Source: Gammaproteobacteria bacterium (GTDB taxonomy: Bacteria; Pseudomonadota; Gammaproteobacteria; SZUA-152). From it: DNA of 47,413 nucleotides. The position numbers and the translations under genes were made by a program. This document shows positions 35,952 through 46,000 of the stretch, in pieces (the first letter of the stretch is position 1; each line of letters begins with the position of its first letter). The notes under the pieces are model-generated. The model was not told the origin of the DNA, searched no databases, and saw nothing but the letters and a program-made list of their open reading frames with translations. The stretch covers positions 1 to 47,413 of the forward strand of contig JAKIUN010000025.1 in the NCBI GenBank assembly GCA_021647505.1, read 5' to 3'.

Positions 35952-37061
35952 ATGTCAGTGGAATCACAGGCCAACATCAGTAAGCTTTCCGCGCCGCGAC
36001 TGCATCGAACCTACCCGCGTATGCGTCTGTTTAAGCAACTTGATGCTGCTCAGGCAATACCGCTGATCTGGGTCTCGGCCCCGGCTGGATCGGGCAAGAC
36101 ATCGCTCATTGCCAGCTGGCTCAGGGCCAGAGAGCACCACGCCTACTGGTACCAAGTGGATGAGGGTGACGCGGATATTGCCACCTTCTTTTATCACCTG
36201 GGTCTGCTGTGCAAGCGGGCCGCCCTGCGCCGAAAGCAGCCAATGCCGCTCCTGATCCCTGAGTATCTGGCCGGTCTGCAAGCCTTTAGTCGCCATTTCT
36301 TCCGTGAGCTGTTCAAGCGCATCAAGACCCCCGGCGTACTGGTGTTGGACAATTATCAGGACGCGGGGTTGTCCCTACACGAGATTTTGCAGGCGGGTTG
36401 CACTGAGATTCCTGAGGGCGTCAATGTCATCGTTATCAGTCGCAACAACCCAGCGCCAGCCTTTGCCCGCTTCCGGGCCAACGGCACGCTAACCTTGCTG
36501 GACTGGGAACAGCTCAGGCTGACACAGGAAGAAACCTGTGCCATTGCCAATCAAACCGTCGATAGTCCTCTGGATGACACCGATGTGCAAGCTCTATACG
36601 CGCAGAGCGATGGTTGGGCAGCGGGTCTGGTGCTGTTGGCTAAACGGGTGAGGCGGTTTGCTAAGTCCGGCCTGGATCCGACGGGCTCACAAGCCCTGTT
36701 TGACTATTTCGCGGCTGAACTCTTTGACCGTCTGGATTCGGACACTCGCCATGTGCTTACCCGCAGCGCCCTGCTGCCAAGCGTGAGTCCGGACACGGCG
36801 CGCGCCCTGTCCGGCAGAATGCAGGCTGAATCCATCCTTAAGACCCTGTGTCGTCATAATACCTTTACCGTGTGTCGCCGTATGAATTCCATTCCCTGTT
36901 TCGCACCTTCCTGGAACAACGCCTTCGTAAAGAATTACCGGCGGCCGAGTGTGCCGCTCTGCAATGCCAAGCTGCCGAACTCCTGGAGGCCGAAGGCGAC
37001 ATCGATGCCGCGATCATCTGGCGTATCAGGGCAGATGATAATGAGGGTGCTGCCATCCTGA
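35952..37061 (+). CDS. MalT-like ATPase part of a split regulator (N-terminal fragment)
   Basis: N-terminal fragment of a large regulator. Walker A is APAGSGKTS (44-51) and VLVLDNYQDAG is the Walker B region; the layout is that of the MalT/STAND ATPases. The true sequence ends near CRHNTFTV; the last about 60 residues, from CRRMNSIP on, are out of frame. Removing one TG from the GTGTGT at 36870-36875 joins it to the next frame and gives a 1051-residue protein. It follows the efflux genes by 159 bp on the same strand and may control them. Confidence 0.75.
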   Translation: MSVESQANISKLSAPRLHRTYPRMRLFKQLDAAQAIPLIWVSAPAGSGKTSLIASWLRAREHHAYWYQVDEGDADIATFFYHLGLLCKRAALRRKQPMPLLIPEYLAGLQAFSRHFFRELFKRIKTPGVLVLDNYQDAGLSLHEILQAGCTEIPEGVNVIVISRNNPAPAFARFRANGTLTLLDWEQLRLTQEETCAIANQTVDSPLDDTDVQALYAQSDGWAAGLVLLAKRVRRFAKSGLDPTGSQALFDYFAAELFDRLDSDTRHVLTRSALLPSVSPDTARALSGRMQAESILKTLCRHNTFTVCRRMNSIPCFAPSWNNAFVKNYRRPSVPLCNAKLPNSWRPKATSMPRSSGVSGQMIMRVLPS

Positions 37062-39109
37062 TTATGGCGCATGCCCAGAGCTATCTGGCGCAGGGGCGGG
37101 CCAGTACCGTGGCGGGCTGGATCACGGCTCTGCCGACGGTGGTTGTCGCGCAAAATCCCTGGCTGGGGTATTGGCATGGCCTGGGTGAGCTGGCCAGCAA
37201 CCCCGGTGTGGCTCGTGTTCAGATGGAGAACGTTTACGGACGTCTCAAGGCTCAGGGAGACCGTCCCGGCCAAGTACTTGCCTGGTGTGCAGTGGTGGAT
37301 AGTTATGTCTACAAATGGCAATGTTTGGCGCCGCTGGATCGCTGGATTGACGAGGCCGGGGCAATTGATGCCAGCACCCTCGATACGTTGCCCGCCGCTC
37401 TTTGTGACCACTTTGCTTGTGGTTTTTTCAAGGCATTGATGCTGCGCCAACCCGCGCATCCGCTGATTGGGCACTGGGCGCAACGGGTACGGGATATCGT
37501 GTTATTCGGCGATGATCCCCAACTACGATTCCGTATCGGCCCCCTGTATTTGCAGTACGCCGGACTCAATGATCTGAAGGGCGCCGCGATTGCCCTGGAG
37601 GCGTTGCGCACTGTGGGCCGCCAGATCGACGGCTGCAACGTGATCGGCATCTCCCTCCAGGCCATGGCCGCCGGTTTAGCCCAGGTTACCGGCAATCACG
37701 AGGTGGCCATGGATCATGTGCGTGAGGGATTGGCACAGACCGAACGCTCGGGGGTGCGTATCTGGAATCAGCCCCTGATGGGACATGCCGCTATGTCTGC
37801 TTTGTTACGCGGGGATCGTAATCTGGCCGAGGATTATCTCGCCCGGATGAACGACAGCCTGGTGGCCGACCGCTACATGGACCTGTCGACGTACTACTTT
37901 GTCGCTGCCTGGCACGGGCTGCATTATACCGACGGAGAGACAGCCTTGCGTTATGCAAGGCTCAATGGCGAGTTCCTCATCAAGTCAGGGATTCGTCTCT
38001 ATGCGCCCTTTGCTGATCTGATGCTGGCCCAGGCTGAGTTTGCGAATGCTGCTGTCGATGAGGCCAAGCGCAAAGTGGAAAACGCCCTGAATCTGGCGGG
38101 GCGTGACAACAACCGGCTTGCCTTGTATCTAGGCTGGCTGTTGAAGGCCCACATGGCCAGCCAGTTGGAAGAGGAGGCCGATTGTCTTGAGGCCCTGCGC
38201 CGTGCCCTGGGTATTGCCAGGGCCGAGGGCATGAATGTCCACTACCTGACTCAGTCGGCAATCAGGGCGCTTTACGTCCTGGCCCTGGCGAACGATATTG
38301 AAACTGAATATGTGTGCGCTGCAATACGCACACAGCGCTTGAGCCCGCCTGAACCGCAGCACGTCCCCGACAACTGGCCTTTCCCTGTGAAGGTTTATAC
38401 GCTGGGGCGCTTTAGTCTGCTGATTGATGATACTGCCCTCAGCGAAACACAGAAGAAAAAACAGGCCAAACCCCTGACCTTGTTAAAGGCGCTTATTGCC
38501 ATGGGTGCGCGTGACGTACATGAGGAACAGTTACAGGAGGCCCTGTGGCCCGATGCCGAAGGCGATGCCGCGCATCGTGTTCTCATCACCAACCTGCAAC
38601 GGCTGCGTAAGCTGCTGGGTGAAACAGCGGCCATCGACTATGGCGATGGCCGCCTGTCATTGTCCCCCCTGCACTGCTGGGTAGACACATGGGCCTTCGA
38701 GCGGGGTATTACGGATGAACAGAGGCAAGCCAGTGCCATTATCCAATACCGCAGTGGTTTTCTGCCCAGTGAGGAGGCCGCCTGGGCCTTGGTTCCGCGT
38801 GAACGCCTGTGGCGTAAATTCAGTCGGGCCGTGGTTGCACGGGGTGAGCGTCTTGAGGCCAGCGGTGCCTGGGCCGAGGTTATCACTCATTATCAACAGG
38901 CCCTGGATGCCGACCCCGGTTGCGAAGCTTGCTATCAGGGTCTGATGCGTGCCTACGCAATTCAGGGGCAGCACCAGCAGGCCCTCAAGACCTATGATGA
39001 TTGTCGGCAGCTGATGCAGGCCCTGCATGATATTGCCCCTTCCTCACAGATGGAATCACTGTATCAAGAGATCCGTATAGCAGCGACAGAAGATCTGCCT
39101 GTTATTTAG
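36872..39109 (+). CDS. SARP/BTAD part of a split regulator (C-terminal fragment)
   Basis: C-terminal fragment of the same gene, opening with VSPYEFHSLFRTFLEQRL, which continues the previous frame after the GTGTGT slip. It contains TPR-like helical repeats (to about residue 495), then a winged-helix DNA-binding domain (VKVYTLGRFSLLIDDTALS, EEQLQEALWPDAEGDAAHRVL), then a BTAD domain to the end (ALVPRERLWRKFSRAV, ALKTYDDCRQLMQAL). The combination of a MalT-like ATPase with a SARP/BTAD end replaces the LuxR-type end of MalT. Alone it would be expressed only if the GTG at 36872 is used, so the gene is either inactive, phase-variable or misread. Confidence 0.75.
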   Translation: MSPYEFHSLFRTFLEQRLRKELPAAECAALQCQAAELLEAEGDIDAAIIWRIRADDNEGAAILIMAHAQSYLAQGRASTVAGWITALPTVVVAQNPWLGYWHGLGELASNPGVARVQMENVYGRLKAQGDRPGQVLAWCAVVDSYVYKWQCLAPLDRWIDEAGAIDASTLDTLPAALCDHFACGFFKALMLRQPAHPLIGHWAQRVRDIVLFGDDPQLRFRIGPLYLQYAGLNDLKGAAIALEALRTVGRQIDGCNVIGISLQAMAAGLAQVTGNHEVAMDHVREGLAQTERSGVRIWNQPLMGHAAMSALLRGDRNLAEDYLARMNDSLVADRYMDLSTYYFVAAWHGLHYTDGETALRYARLNGEFLIKSGIRLYAPFADLMLAQAEFANAAVDEAKRKVENALNLAGRDNNRLALYLGWLLKAHMASQLEEEADCLEALRRALGIARAEGMNVHYLTQSAIRALYVLALANDIETEYVCAAIRTQRLSPPEPQHVPDNWPFPVKVYTLGRFSLLIDDTALSETQKKKQAKPLTLLKALIAMGARDVHEEQLQEALWPDAEGDAAHRVLITNLQRLRKLLGETAAIDYGDGRLSLSPLHCWVDTWAFERGITDEQRQASAIIQYRSGFLPSEEAAWALVPRERLWRKFSRAVVARGERLEASGAWAEVITHYQQALDADPGCEACYQGLMRAYAIQGQHQQALKTYDDCRQLMQALHDIAPSSQMESLYQEIRIAATEDLPVI

Positions 39110-39429
39110 AAAATCTGTCTGTCAGGAACGTACACGTTCCTCAGCCTTCACCGTACCTGCTGATTATCGCTATGCCTGCTATCGACAAGTGCTGATCGTC
39201 GGATAGTGAAACGGCAATATTCCCACTATTTCCCCATGTTACTCCGGTGTTACTGATCGCCACTACTGTGAACCCATGCATGCGACAGGGCTGCACGAGG
39301 ATCATAACAAGTTTGAGTGGCAATGGAGAAAGGAGGAAATTTAATGCCAGAAGAATAAGGAAATGGATAATCAGTACGGATATGGAAAAAAGAAGTACCT
39401 GGAAAAATTAAAAGATAAGGAGAGTAATT
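39110..39429. other. intergenic region with palindrome copy 4
   Basis: No gene. It holds palindrome copy 4 at 39124-39141, 15 bp after the regulator stop, and an AAGGAG-type site before the protease gene. Confidence 0.4.
39124..39141. repeat. 18-bp palindrome, copy 4
   Basis: AGGAACGTACACGTTCCT, one change near the centre relative to the perfect copy. Confidence 0.87.
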
Positions 39430-40362
39430 ATGACGCATGAAAAAGAGAAAATGCAATTCGCAAAAATTCAGCAAGTGAGGGAAAGCAGCGAAGAGAGTAT
39501 CCTCGGACTTGCGAATGTTGTCGGCCTTGGCATTGGATACAAGGAAGTAAAAGGGGAGACAACCACTGAAACCTGTATCAGCGTTTATGTGCAAAAAAAG
39601 ATGGCTGTGAAGGATCTGGAATCTTCTGATCGGATTCCGGAGGCACTGGATGATGTGAAGACTGATGTGGTTGAAGTCGGTCTCATTGAGACGCAGGCCT
39701 TTACCAGCAGAGTGCGTCCAGCGAAGCCGGGCTACAGCCTTGGGCACTTTAGAGTGACGGCGGGAACATTTGGCTGTTTGGTCAGGAGTATCCGTTTCCC
39801 ACACCGTATCTATATGCTCAGTAACAACCATGTTCTTGCAAATTCAAACGCAGCTAAAATCGGTGATCCAATCTTACAACCTGGCCGAGCCGATGGTGGA
39901 AGTCCTCCGGAAGATACCATTGCTCGCTTATCCCGGTTTAAAAGGATTCGATTCAATGATCCAGAAGCTTACAACCTAGTGGATGCTGCGATCGCAATAC
40001 CGATCAGTCGGCGGCATGTCATTGCATCAATTGTCGGGATTGGCATTCCCAAGGGAACAATCGAGGCCACGCTTGGAATGGCGGTGATTAAGAGTGGCCG
40101 AACGACGGAAACCACGGTTGGAAAGGTTACTGGCATCGATGCAACGGTTGCTGTGAACTTTGGCCGCCCGGGTGTCGCCTATTTCCGTAATCAGATCCTG
40201 ACTACGAATATGTCTCAGGGAGGTGACTCGGGCTCTTTGCTGTTGAGTGGACAGACGAATGAGGCCACAGGGCTGTTGTTTGCAGGTTCGAGTAGGGTAA
40301 CAGTCCATAACAACATCAGCAATGTGTTGATGGCGCTTGATGTGGAAATTGTAACCGCATAG
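39430..40362 (+). CDS. trypsin-like serine protease-like protein
   Basis: 310 residues. The chymotrypsin-fold triad can be placed as H134 (MLSNNHVLAN), D185 (LVDAAIAIP) and S267 (QGGDSGSLL). No signal peptide, so probably cytoplasmic or released by another route. Residues 25-85 form a separate domain (NVVGLGIGYKEV, CISVYVQKK, IPEALDDVKTDVVEVG) resembling the small protein encoded next, perhaps a propeptide or inhibitory domain. The protease assignment is from motif pattern; substrate unknown. An AAGGAG site precedes the ATG. Confidence 0.75.
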   Translation: MTHEKEKMQFAKIQQVRESSEESILGLANVVGLGIGYKEVKGETTTETCISVYVQKKMAVKDLESSDRIPEALDDVKTDVVEVGLIETQAFTSRVRPAKPGYSLGHFRVTAGTFGCLVRSIRFPHRIYMLSNNHVLANSNAAKIGDPILQPGRADGGSPPEDTIARLSRFKRIRFNDPEAYNLVDAAIAIPISRRHVIASIVGIGIPKGTIEATLGMAVIKSGRTTETTVGKVTGIDATVAVNFGRPGVAYFRNQILTTNMSQGGDSGSLLLSGQTNEATGLLFAGSSRVTVHNNISNVLMALDVEIVTA

Positions 40363-40590
40363 GTAAAAATATACTATTATTGACCCGGTGGTTATATATA
40401 TTTTGCGTTCAGTCAGTGCCTGCCTGTGGTAAAGCATCAAAAAACCACGACTACATTTCTATAGTCAATCCTGATACTTTGCTACAGGCGGGTATATACT
40501 GGCTGAATGCGGTACATATCGTCGCCGAGTTAGTAGTAAGGGGAAGCATTGCCTGCGAGCTAATCCTTGATCTGGGTAGGAAAAATTAGT

Positions 40591-40851
40591 ATGTCAAGCA
40601 GCTTAGAGGGGGGGAAGGCGGTTTTGAAAAAAGACACAAGAGAAATTGAGAGAATGCGAGCTAAATTTGATAGCACAATCATGGCGATAAAGGGCGTGGA
40701 ATCTATCAGTATTGGCTTGAACGAGCAAGATAAGGCCTGTCTTATGCTAGGAACTTCGATTCCTGTTGAGCAGGTTAGGGCCAAACTGCCAAGAGAAATA
40801 TTCAATATTCCTATCAGTATTGTCTATATCGGAAAGATCGGTGCTCAGTGA
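40591..40851 (+). CDS. small protein resembling the protease N-terminal domain
   Basis: 86 residues. GVESISIGL, ACLMLGTSIPVEQVRAKLP and FNIPISIVYIGKIG follow the same order as NVVGLGIGY, TCISVYVQKK and KTDVVEVG in the protease 230 bp upstream, so the two share a small alpha/beta domain. It may be a stand-alone inhibitor or chaperone of that protease. Start ATG 40591 has a TAGGAA site about 10 nt upstream; a TTG at 40567 is in frame. The gap between the genes shows no other gene. Confidence 0.6.
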   Translation: MSSSLEGGKAVLKKDTREIERMRAKFDSTIMAIKGVESISIGLNEQDKACLMLGTSIPVEQVRAKLPREIFNIPISIVYIGKIGAQ

Positions 40852-40960
40852 CAAATAACAACTTGGTCAGATCAATGTCTTTTGCCATGTTATCGGGTTT
40901 GCCAGCATTCAGTTGTTAATGCGCTGGACGTTAATAGGGTAGCCCGATTAGTAGTTACTT

Positions 40961-43009
40961 TCAGGACTTCTTGTTTATGCTTGTGGGTGAATCAGTATTT
41001 TTTTCCACTTCGTGTTTTTTCCGTACGGGAATGGTGATTGCATCACGAGCCATATCAACAATGGGAAGCTTTATTGTGTCATCTTCTAAGGCCCATCGAG
41101 CATAGCGATTATTGAATTTTCTGTAACGGACTGTAGAGCTGATTGTAATTGGGCCCTTTGCCCAGCTAGGAATTATAAATTCATAAAATACAATATCGGA
41201 GTCAGCTGCCTTGATGGTCTTTTTGTAACTATCCCCAACGGTATTGAACAAATCATGCTTCCAAACATGTTGACCGTGCCTGTCTATTGGAATAGATAAA
41301 TAAAATTGAGCGGATGGGTCGACGTCATTGTTATCTGTTAGTGCGCCACTTTCAAAAATAACTCTATTTTGAGCATCAACAACTCTAAGATGTATCCATA
41401 CCTCATTTATGTCTGTGGATCCGCCTGGAAAATCATGGCCAACATTCGCGTTGGTAACAATCACGTTTAGTGAAACTTGCTCATTAAGATAATAGTAGGT
41501 GGGTGATTCCTGTTTCAATGAAATTTCAGGTGAAATATATTTTTGGCCAAGGGTGGCGTCGGATCGGTTAGGTTTCTCGATATTAATACGCACTTTATCA
41601 GCTTGAAGGAATTCTGTAGTTAAGCGCAATTGTTCTTTGTCACCTGTGTAGAAAGGGATGGCTGTATTTGCTCCTAGTGACCGGTGAGATCGTGTCAAAC
41701 CATTTTTATCTGCTGAGGGGTCATCAATGTCTTTAAGTGGAAAATGGCAATCCTGGCACCTGGTAATTTGTTGGTCAGAAAATTCATGTGTGCTTTGCCC
41801 GGAGTAAGGGCTGTTCAACCATGCTGAATATTCATCCTGCATTTTTACCCATCCCCAATTGTTGATATCTTTGTCCATAAATTGAGTATGGCATGTAGCG
41901 CAAAATTCTGATTGCGAAATAATAGGTCGATTCATGTCAATACGGTGGCTACGAGGTTGTATGCGTATCAGATAATTATGTAGTTTTGTTGCCAGCCAGT
42001 TATCGCTGTCAGCAAAAAGATAGTCATTTTTGGGGGCTGCATTATAACTGGCAACACCTTTGAGATGCACGACCCGGTCTATTCCGTGACAACCCATACA
42101 GCCAACACCCTCAACCATATGCCCATAGGTATCCAGCTTTCCTCCTGTCGTGAGTTCACCACCAAGTAAGGCGATGGGTGCATGGCAGCCTTCACAATAG
42201 CGGGTTGCCGGCATGCCCATTTTTTCGGCGAGTAAATTAATATTGGTTTGATAACTTTTATCCGATGCAGCCTGCGCATGCATCGATGATTTCCATTCTT
42301 CTGTGACAGCCGCATGACAGGTTCCACAACGATCTGAATTTGCCAGGCGACGAGGGTCAAGAAACCCACCGGTAAACGATGTTGTCTGGCTGGGGCTGAA
42401 TGGATTGTCTCCATAGCTTAGCTGATAAGGTGTAATCGCGGCGACGTCTTGGTAAGGGGAGGGTAGTTGTTTATATGAAAAAGTCAGAATAAACAAAATG
42501 ACACTGCAAATAATGATCCCGTTGAATATGTTTTTAAATGTGACAGACGTTATTGTACTGAATGATTTAGTGCTGCTTTTAAGACGCTTTTTAGGCAAGG
42601 TCAGCTTGTGTAAAATAACATGAAAAATTAATATGGCCAGGCTTGCCATCGCGGCCAGGATGTGTGTTTCATAAATCCAGCGTTTTGATTCTGACTGGCC
42701 AAATAACGTGATATGGAAACCGCTGATGGATACATAGATGATAACGGCAAGGGAAAATACGCCAGTTACTGTCATCAAGGGACGTTTGAGACCCTGTGTT
42801 CTTTTGAAATGATGGCCAATATAACGCAGTAACGGGGCGCTCATTAATATGCCGGTGAATACATGAAGAAGATATATCCACTGTATCCAAATGGCATTGT
42901 TGGGTATGAAATAGCTAATGAATCCACTGGCTGATACCAATACCAGCGCGGTTAAAAAAAGATTAATACTGTAACGTTCTTGTGTTATGAGATTGTCTGG
43001 TTTTGACAT
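40961..43009 (-). CDS. membrane cytochrome b - pentaheme cytochrome c fusion protein
   Basis: 682 residues. The first about 200 form five membrane helices with paired His (LLHVFTG...IGHHF; ETHILAAMASLAILIFHVILH), like a b-type quinol-linked cytochrome. The extracytoplasmic part has five CxxCH sites (CGTCH near 228, CEGCH, CMGCH, CATCH, CQDCH near 420) in a c554-like arrangement. The C-terminal beta-rich domain has GHDFPGGSTDINEVWIHLRVVDA, seen with related multiheme proteins. It probably moves electrons between quinol and the periplasm. It starts 16 bp after the giant FG-GAP gene and is surely co-transcribed. The substrate is unknown. Confidence 0.82.
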   Translation of the reverse strand: MSKPDNLITQERYSINLFLTALVLVSASGFISYFIPNNAIWIQWIYLLHVFTGILMSAPLLRYIGHHFKRTQGLKRPLMTVTGVFSLAVIIYVSISGFHITLFGQSESKRWIYETHILAAMASLAILIFHVILHKLTLPKKRLKSSTKSFSTITSVTFKNIFNGIIICSVILFILTFSYKQLPSPYQDVAAITPYQLSYGDNPFSPSQTTSFTGGFLDPRRLANSDRCGTCHAAVTEEWKSSMHAQAASDKSYQTNINLLAEKMGMPATRYCEGCHAPIALLGGELTTGGKLDTYGHMVEGVGCMGCHGIDRVVHLKGVASYNAAPKNDYLFADSDNWLATKLHNYLIRIQPRSHRIDMNRPIISQSEFCATCHTQFMDKDINNWGWVKMQDEYSAWLNSPYSGQSTHEFSDQQITRCQDCHFPLKDIDDPSADKNGLTRSHRSLGANTAIPFYTGDKEQLRLTTEFLQADKVRINIEKPNRSDATLGQKYISPEISLKQESPTYYYLNEQVSLNVIVTNANVGHDFPGGSTDINEVWIHLRVVDAQNRVIFESGALTDNNDVDPSAQFYLSIPIDRHGQHVWKHDLFNTVGDSYKKTIKAADSDIVFYEFIIPSWAKGPITISSTVRYRKFNNRYARWALEDDTIKLPIVDMARDAITIPVRKKHEVEKNTDSPTSINKKS

Positions 43010-43025
43010 GATAAGTTATCCGCGA

Positions 43026-46000
43026 TCAAGAGGATGATTCATTTTTATGGAGTATTTTTAGAACCTGTTTTCCATGTTTTGAAATTAATGATTCTGCCGC
43101 AAGAAAGCGTATTTCCGCTTTGATATTTGGATTATTTAACTGCTGCCACATGAATTTCTCAATTAAGGGGGTTTGTATGGGAACCAGTTGCTCGATGGCC
43201 AGCTTGTGAATAGGGTCGAGGGGGTTTTTGGCAATTTTTAAAAGTATGGCTGAGCTGTAAGTCAGGTCAGACTGTGAAAGAGTCCGGGTCAAGTGAGTTC
43301 TGACAGATATGTCAAGGTCAATATCAGTTAGCAGACCAACCAGAGTGCGTCTGGCCCAGGGTTCCTTGCGCAGCAATAAAATATCAATGACTGACTTTTT
43401 TATACTAATGTTAGGATTTTTTAGTGCATTCGACAGTTCGGCTGGCGGAAGCTTTTGTTGTGCATGTGATTTGTAGTTGCTATTCCAATACCGTAGCGCG
43501 GCGATTTTGAGTAAGCTGTTTTCATGGTCAAGCAGTGTTTCATTGATTGGTGTCGCTTGGCCATTGAAACGGCTGGCTGTTGTTAATGCCTCGATTCGGA
43601 GAGCCGTACTCATTTCTTCATTATAGGCGATATCAATAAGTCTATTTACTATTTCCAGATTAAGGTCTTTGGCCACAGCCTTGATTGCTGCCAGGGTGGT
43701 TTTCTCATTGTGCAAAGATTCCAACAGTATTTTTTGTGGCGGGATGAAGTTCATTTTTTCAGTGGCATAAAGAATCGCGTTACGTACTGATTCAGCGGGA
43801 TCGGTTAATCCCTGAATGGCCAACATCACATTTTCTGGCGAACTGTTTTTGAGCAGAGCTGTATAAGCCTTTGCGCGTATTCCAGAATTTTTGGTGAGGA
43901 TAAGTTTATTGACCAAGCTCTCCGGGAGGGTGACGCCACTATGCTCCAGAATAGCAATTATTTTTTCGGCAATCGGATCATTGAGGGTGGTTTTGGATAA
44001 GAATAGTTGAGTATCCGCATGGGAATACCACTCATCGACCAGTGTGACTAATTTTTGGCGACTGTATACAGATCCATCATTTTGGTTTAACAATATGGCG
44101 ATAATGGTATCCAGTCCCAGCCTGATCTCAGAAGGGTTTTTTATATCCAGTAGTTGTTTAAATATTGAGGGTATGCCGGCATAGGCCAGTCGCTTTAGTG
44201 CAATCAGGCTATGTGCCTTTACCGAAGGGGGCTCACGCGGGTTTTCGAGTAACGCCAATAAGGGTTTGATTGCCCGTTGTTCGCGAATGAGGCCCAGTGC
44301 CCGGGCAGCTTCTGTTCTGACGCCTATATCAGGATCTTTTAGTCGCGTTATTAATGGTGCGACGGCCCTGAATTGTTCAGCATCACCCAGTGCTCGAATT
44401 GCAGCGATTTTTACCGAAGGTTCTTCGTCGTCAAGCAATCTGATCAGGTAGGGAATAGCAAGATATTTTCGGTATATGACTGCTTCTTCTTCCCGGAAAA
44501 AAAATGCGAAGCTTTCAGCCGTGTTAATACGCACATCAGAATTGATGTCATTAAACATTCTTAGCAGCCAGCGGATGGACTCTTCCAACTCGTAATCACG
44601 AATTGCAGAAACCGATGCATGGCGAATAGTGGCGTTTTTGTCGTCCAGCAATTGAATGAGAAGCCGAAAGCCATTGGGGCTTTTGTGGTTCTTTAATAAT
44701 GCGATGGCAGCAAGGCGTACAGCCTCTACAGGATCCACCAAAGCGGCCTCCAGTTCAGGCAGGGCCTGGTCTGCTTCGGCGTATTGGGTGATCCATTGTA
44801 TATATTTTATTCGCGCCCGGGGATCTGAAGCACCCAGTGAAAGCGATAATGTATTGGCGGGCGGTTTTGTAATTATGCCGGCAGTCGAGGGGACGGCTGA
44901 AGTCTGACCTTGTTTAATATTAAGATACTGATTCAGTGGAAAATCTTTGTAGTTTGAGATTTCTCCATCCGGCCACTTTACGGTGAGTGTGACCGGCGTG
45001 CTGGTATTGCCAAGCCCAAAATGAATCCGGGGGTCATTGCTTGAGAGAAAACTGTTGCCTCTGCCGGCGATTTTTAACTGTGTGATATCTTTATTTTTTA
45101 GCCATACGCGTGCACCGATAGCGTCGCGATTACTTCGAGTGCCGATCAATTTTATACCTAACCAGCGGGTATCGGCTGGGAGTGTGTTTACTAGAAGTTG
45201 TCCAATGTCGTTATTATGCGCGACATATATATCTATATCGCCATCATTGTCGAAATCTGCATACACAGTACCTCGTGCAGATTGTATATCCTGCAATGCA
45301 TCTCCTGCATTCCAAGTGGCCTCATAAAATTCACCGTTTCCATTATTGAGCCAAAACTGTTTGCTTTGCCCTTGCGTGATTTTGTTGGTATCGGGATCAG
45401 GAGTTATGAGTCCATTTGCAATAAAAAGGTCTTGCCAGCCATCGTTGTTAAAATCGTGCAGTCCGGATCCCCAGCCTGAATAACCGGCAAATTGACCTTT
45501 TGCAAGGCCGAGTGTTTCGGCTTGATCACTGTACTCCCACTGTTTTTTACCGCTATCGCTTATATTATTGACCAACAATAAATGCGTTTGCGTCTGACCA
45601 CCGGTGATAATGATGTCGATGTCGCCATCATTGTCAAAATCACCACTACTAATACTATGGTGCGCTAAAGCACTGCTTAGGTTGATTCGTGTGCTGCTTT
45701 CCTTGAATTTACTGTTACCCTGGTTGATCAGCAGGGTGTTTGATCCGCCACCGCCATCATTGCTGACAAAAATATCAGGCTGGCCATCGTTGTTTGCATC
45801 AAGCCAGATAGCATCCAGGCTGCGGCCGTCCTTGTCTTCGACACCGGCTAGGAATGATACATCTTCAAAGCGAAATTTCCCCTTGTTTCGATACAGTCGA
45901 TTGGGTTCCGCATCGTAAAGTGTGGCGTTAAATGTAGCAGGTATGCTGCCTTCAAATTGACTTTGTGCTTCATAGGTTTTTGCACCTTTGGAATATTTAA

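Noticed and set aside
35411-35983. 190-codon plus-strand frame over the end of the second permease
   Set aside because: Out-of-frame shadow of the permease; the tail only runs into the gap.
40862-40874. TTGGT...ATCAA near the 86-aa gene stop
   Set aside because: Spacer is one base short and the first half is changed.
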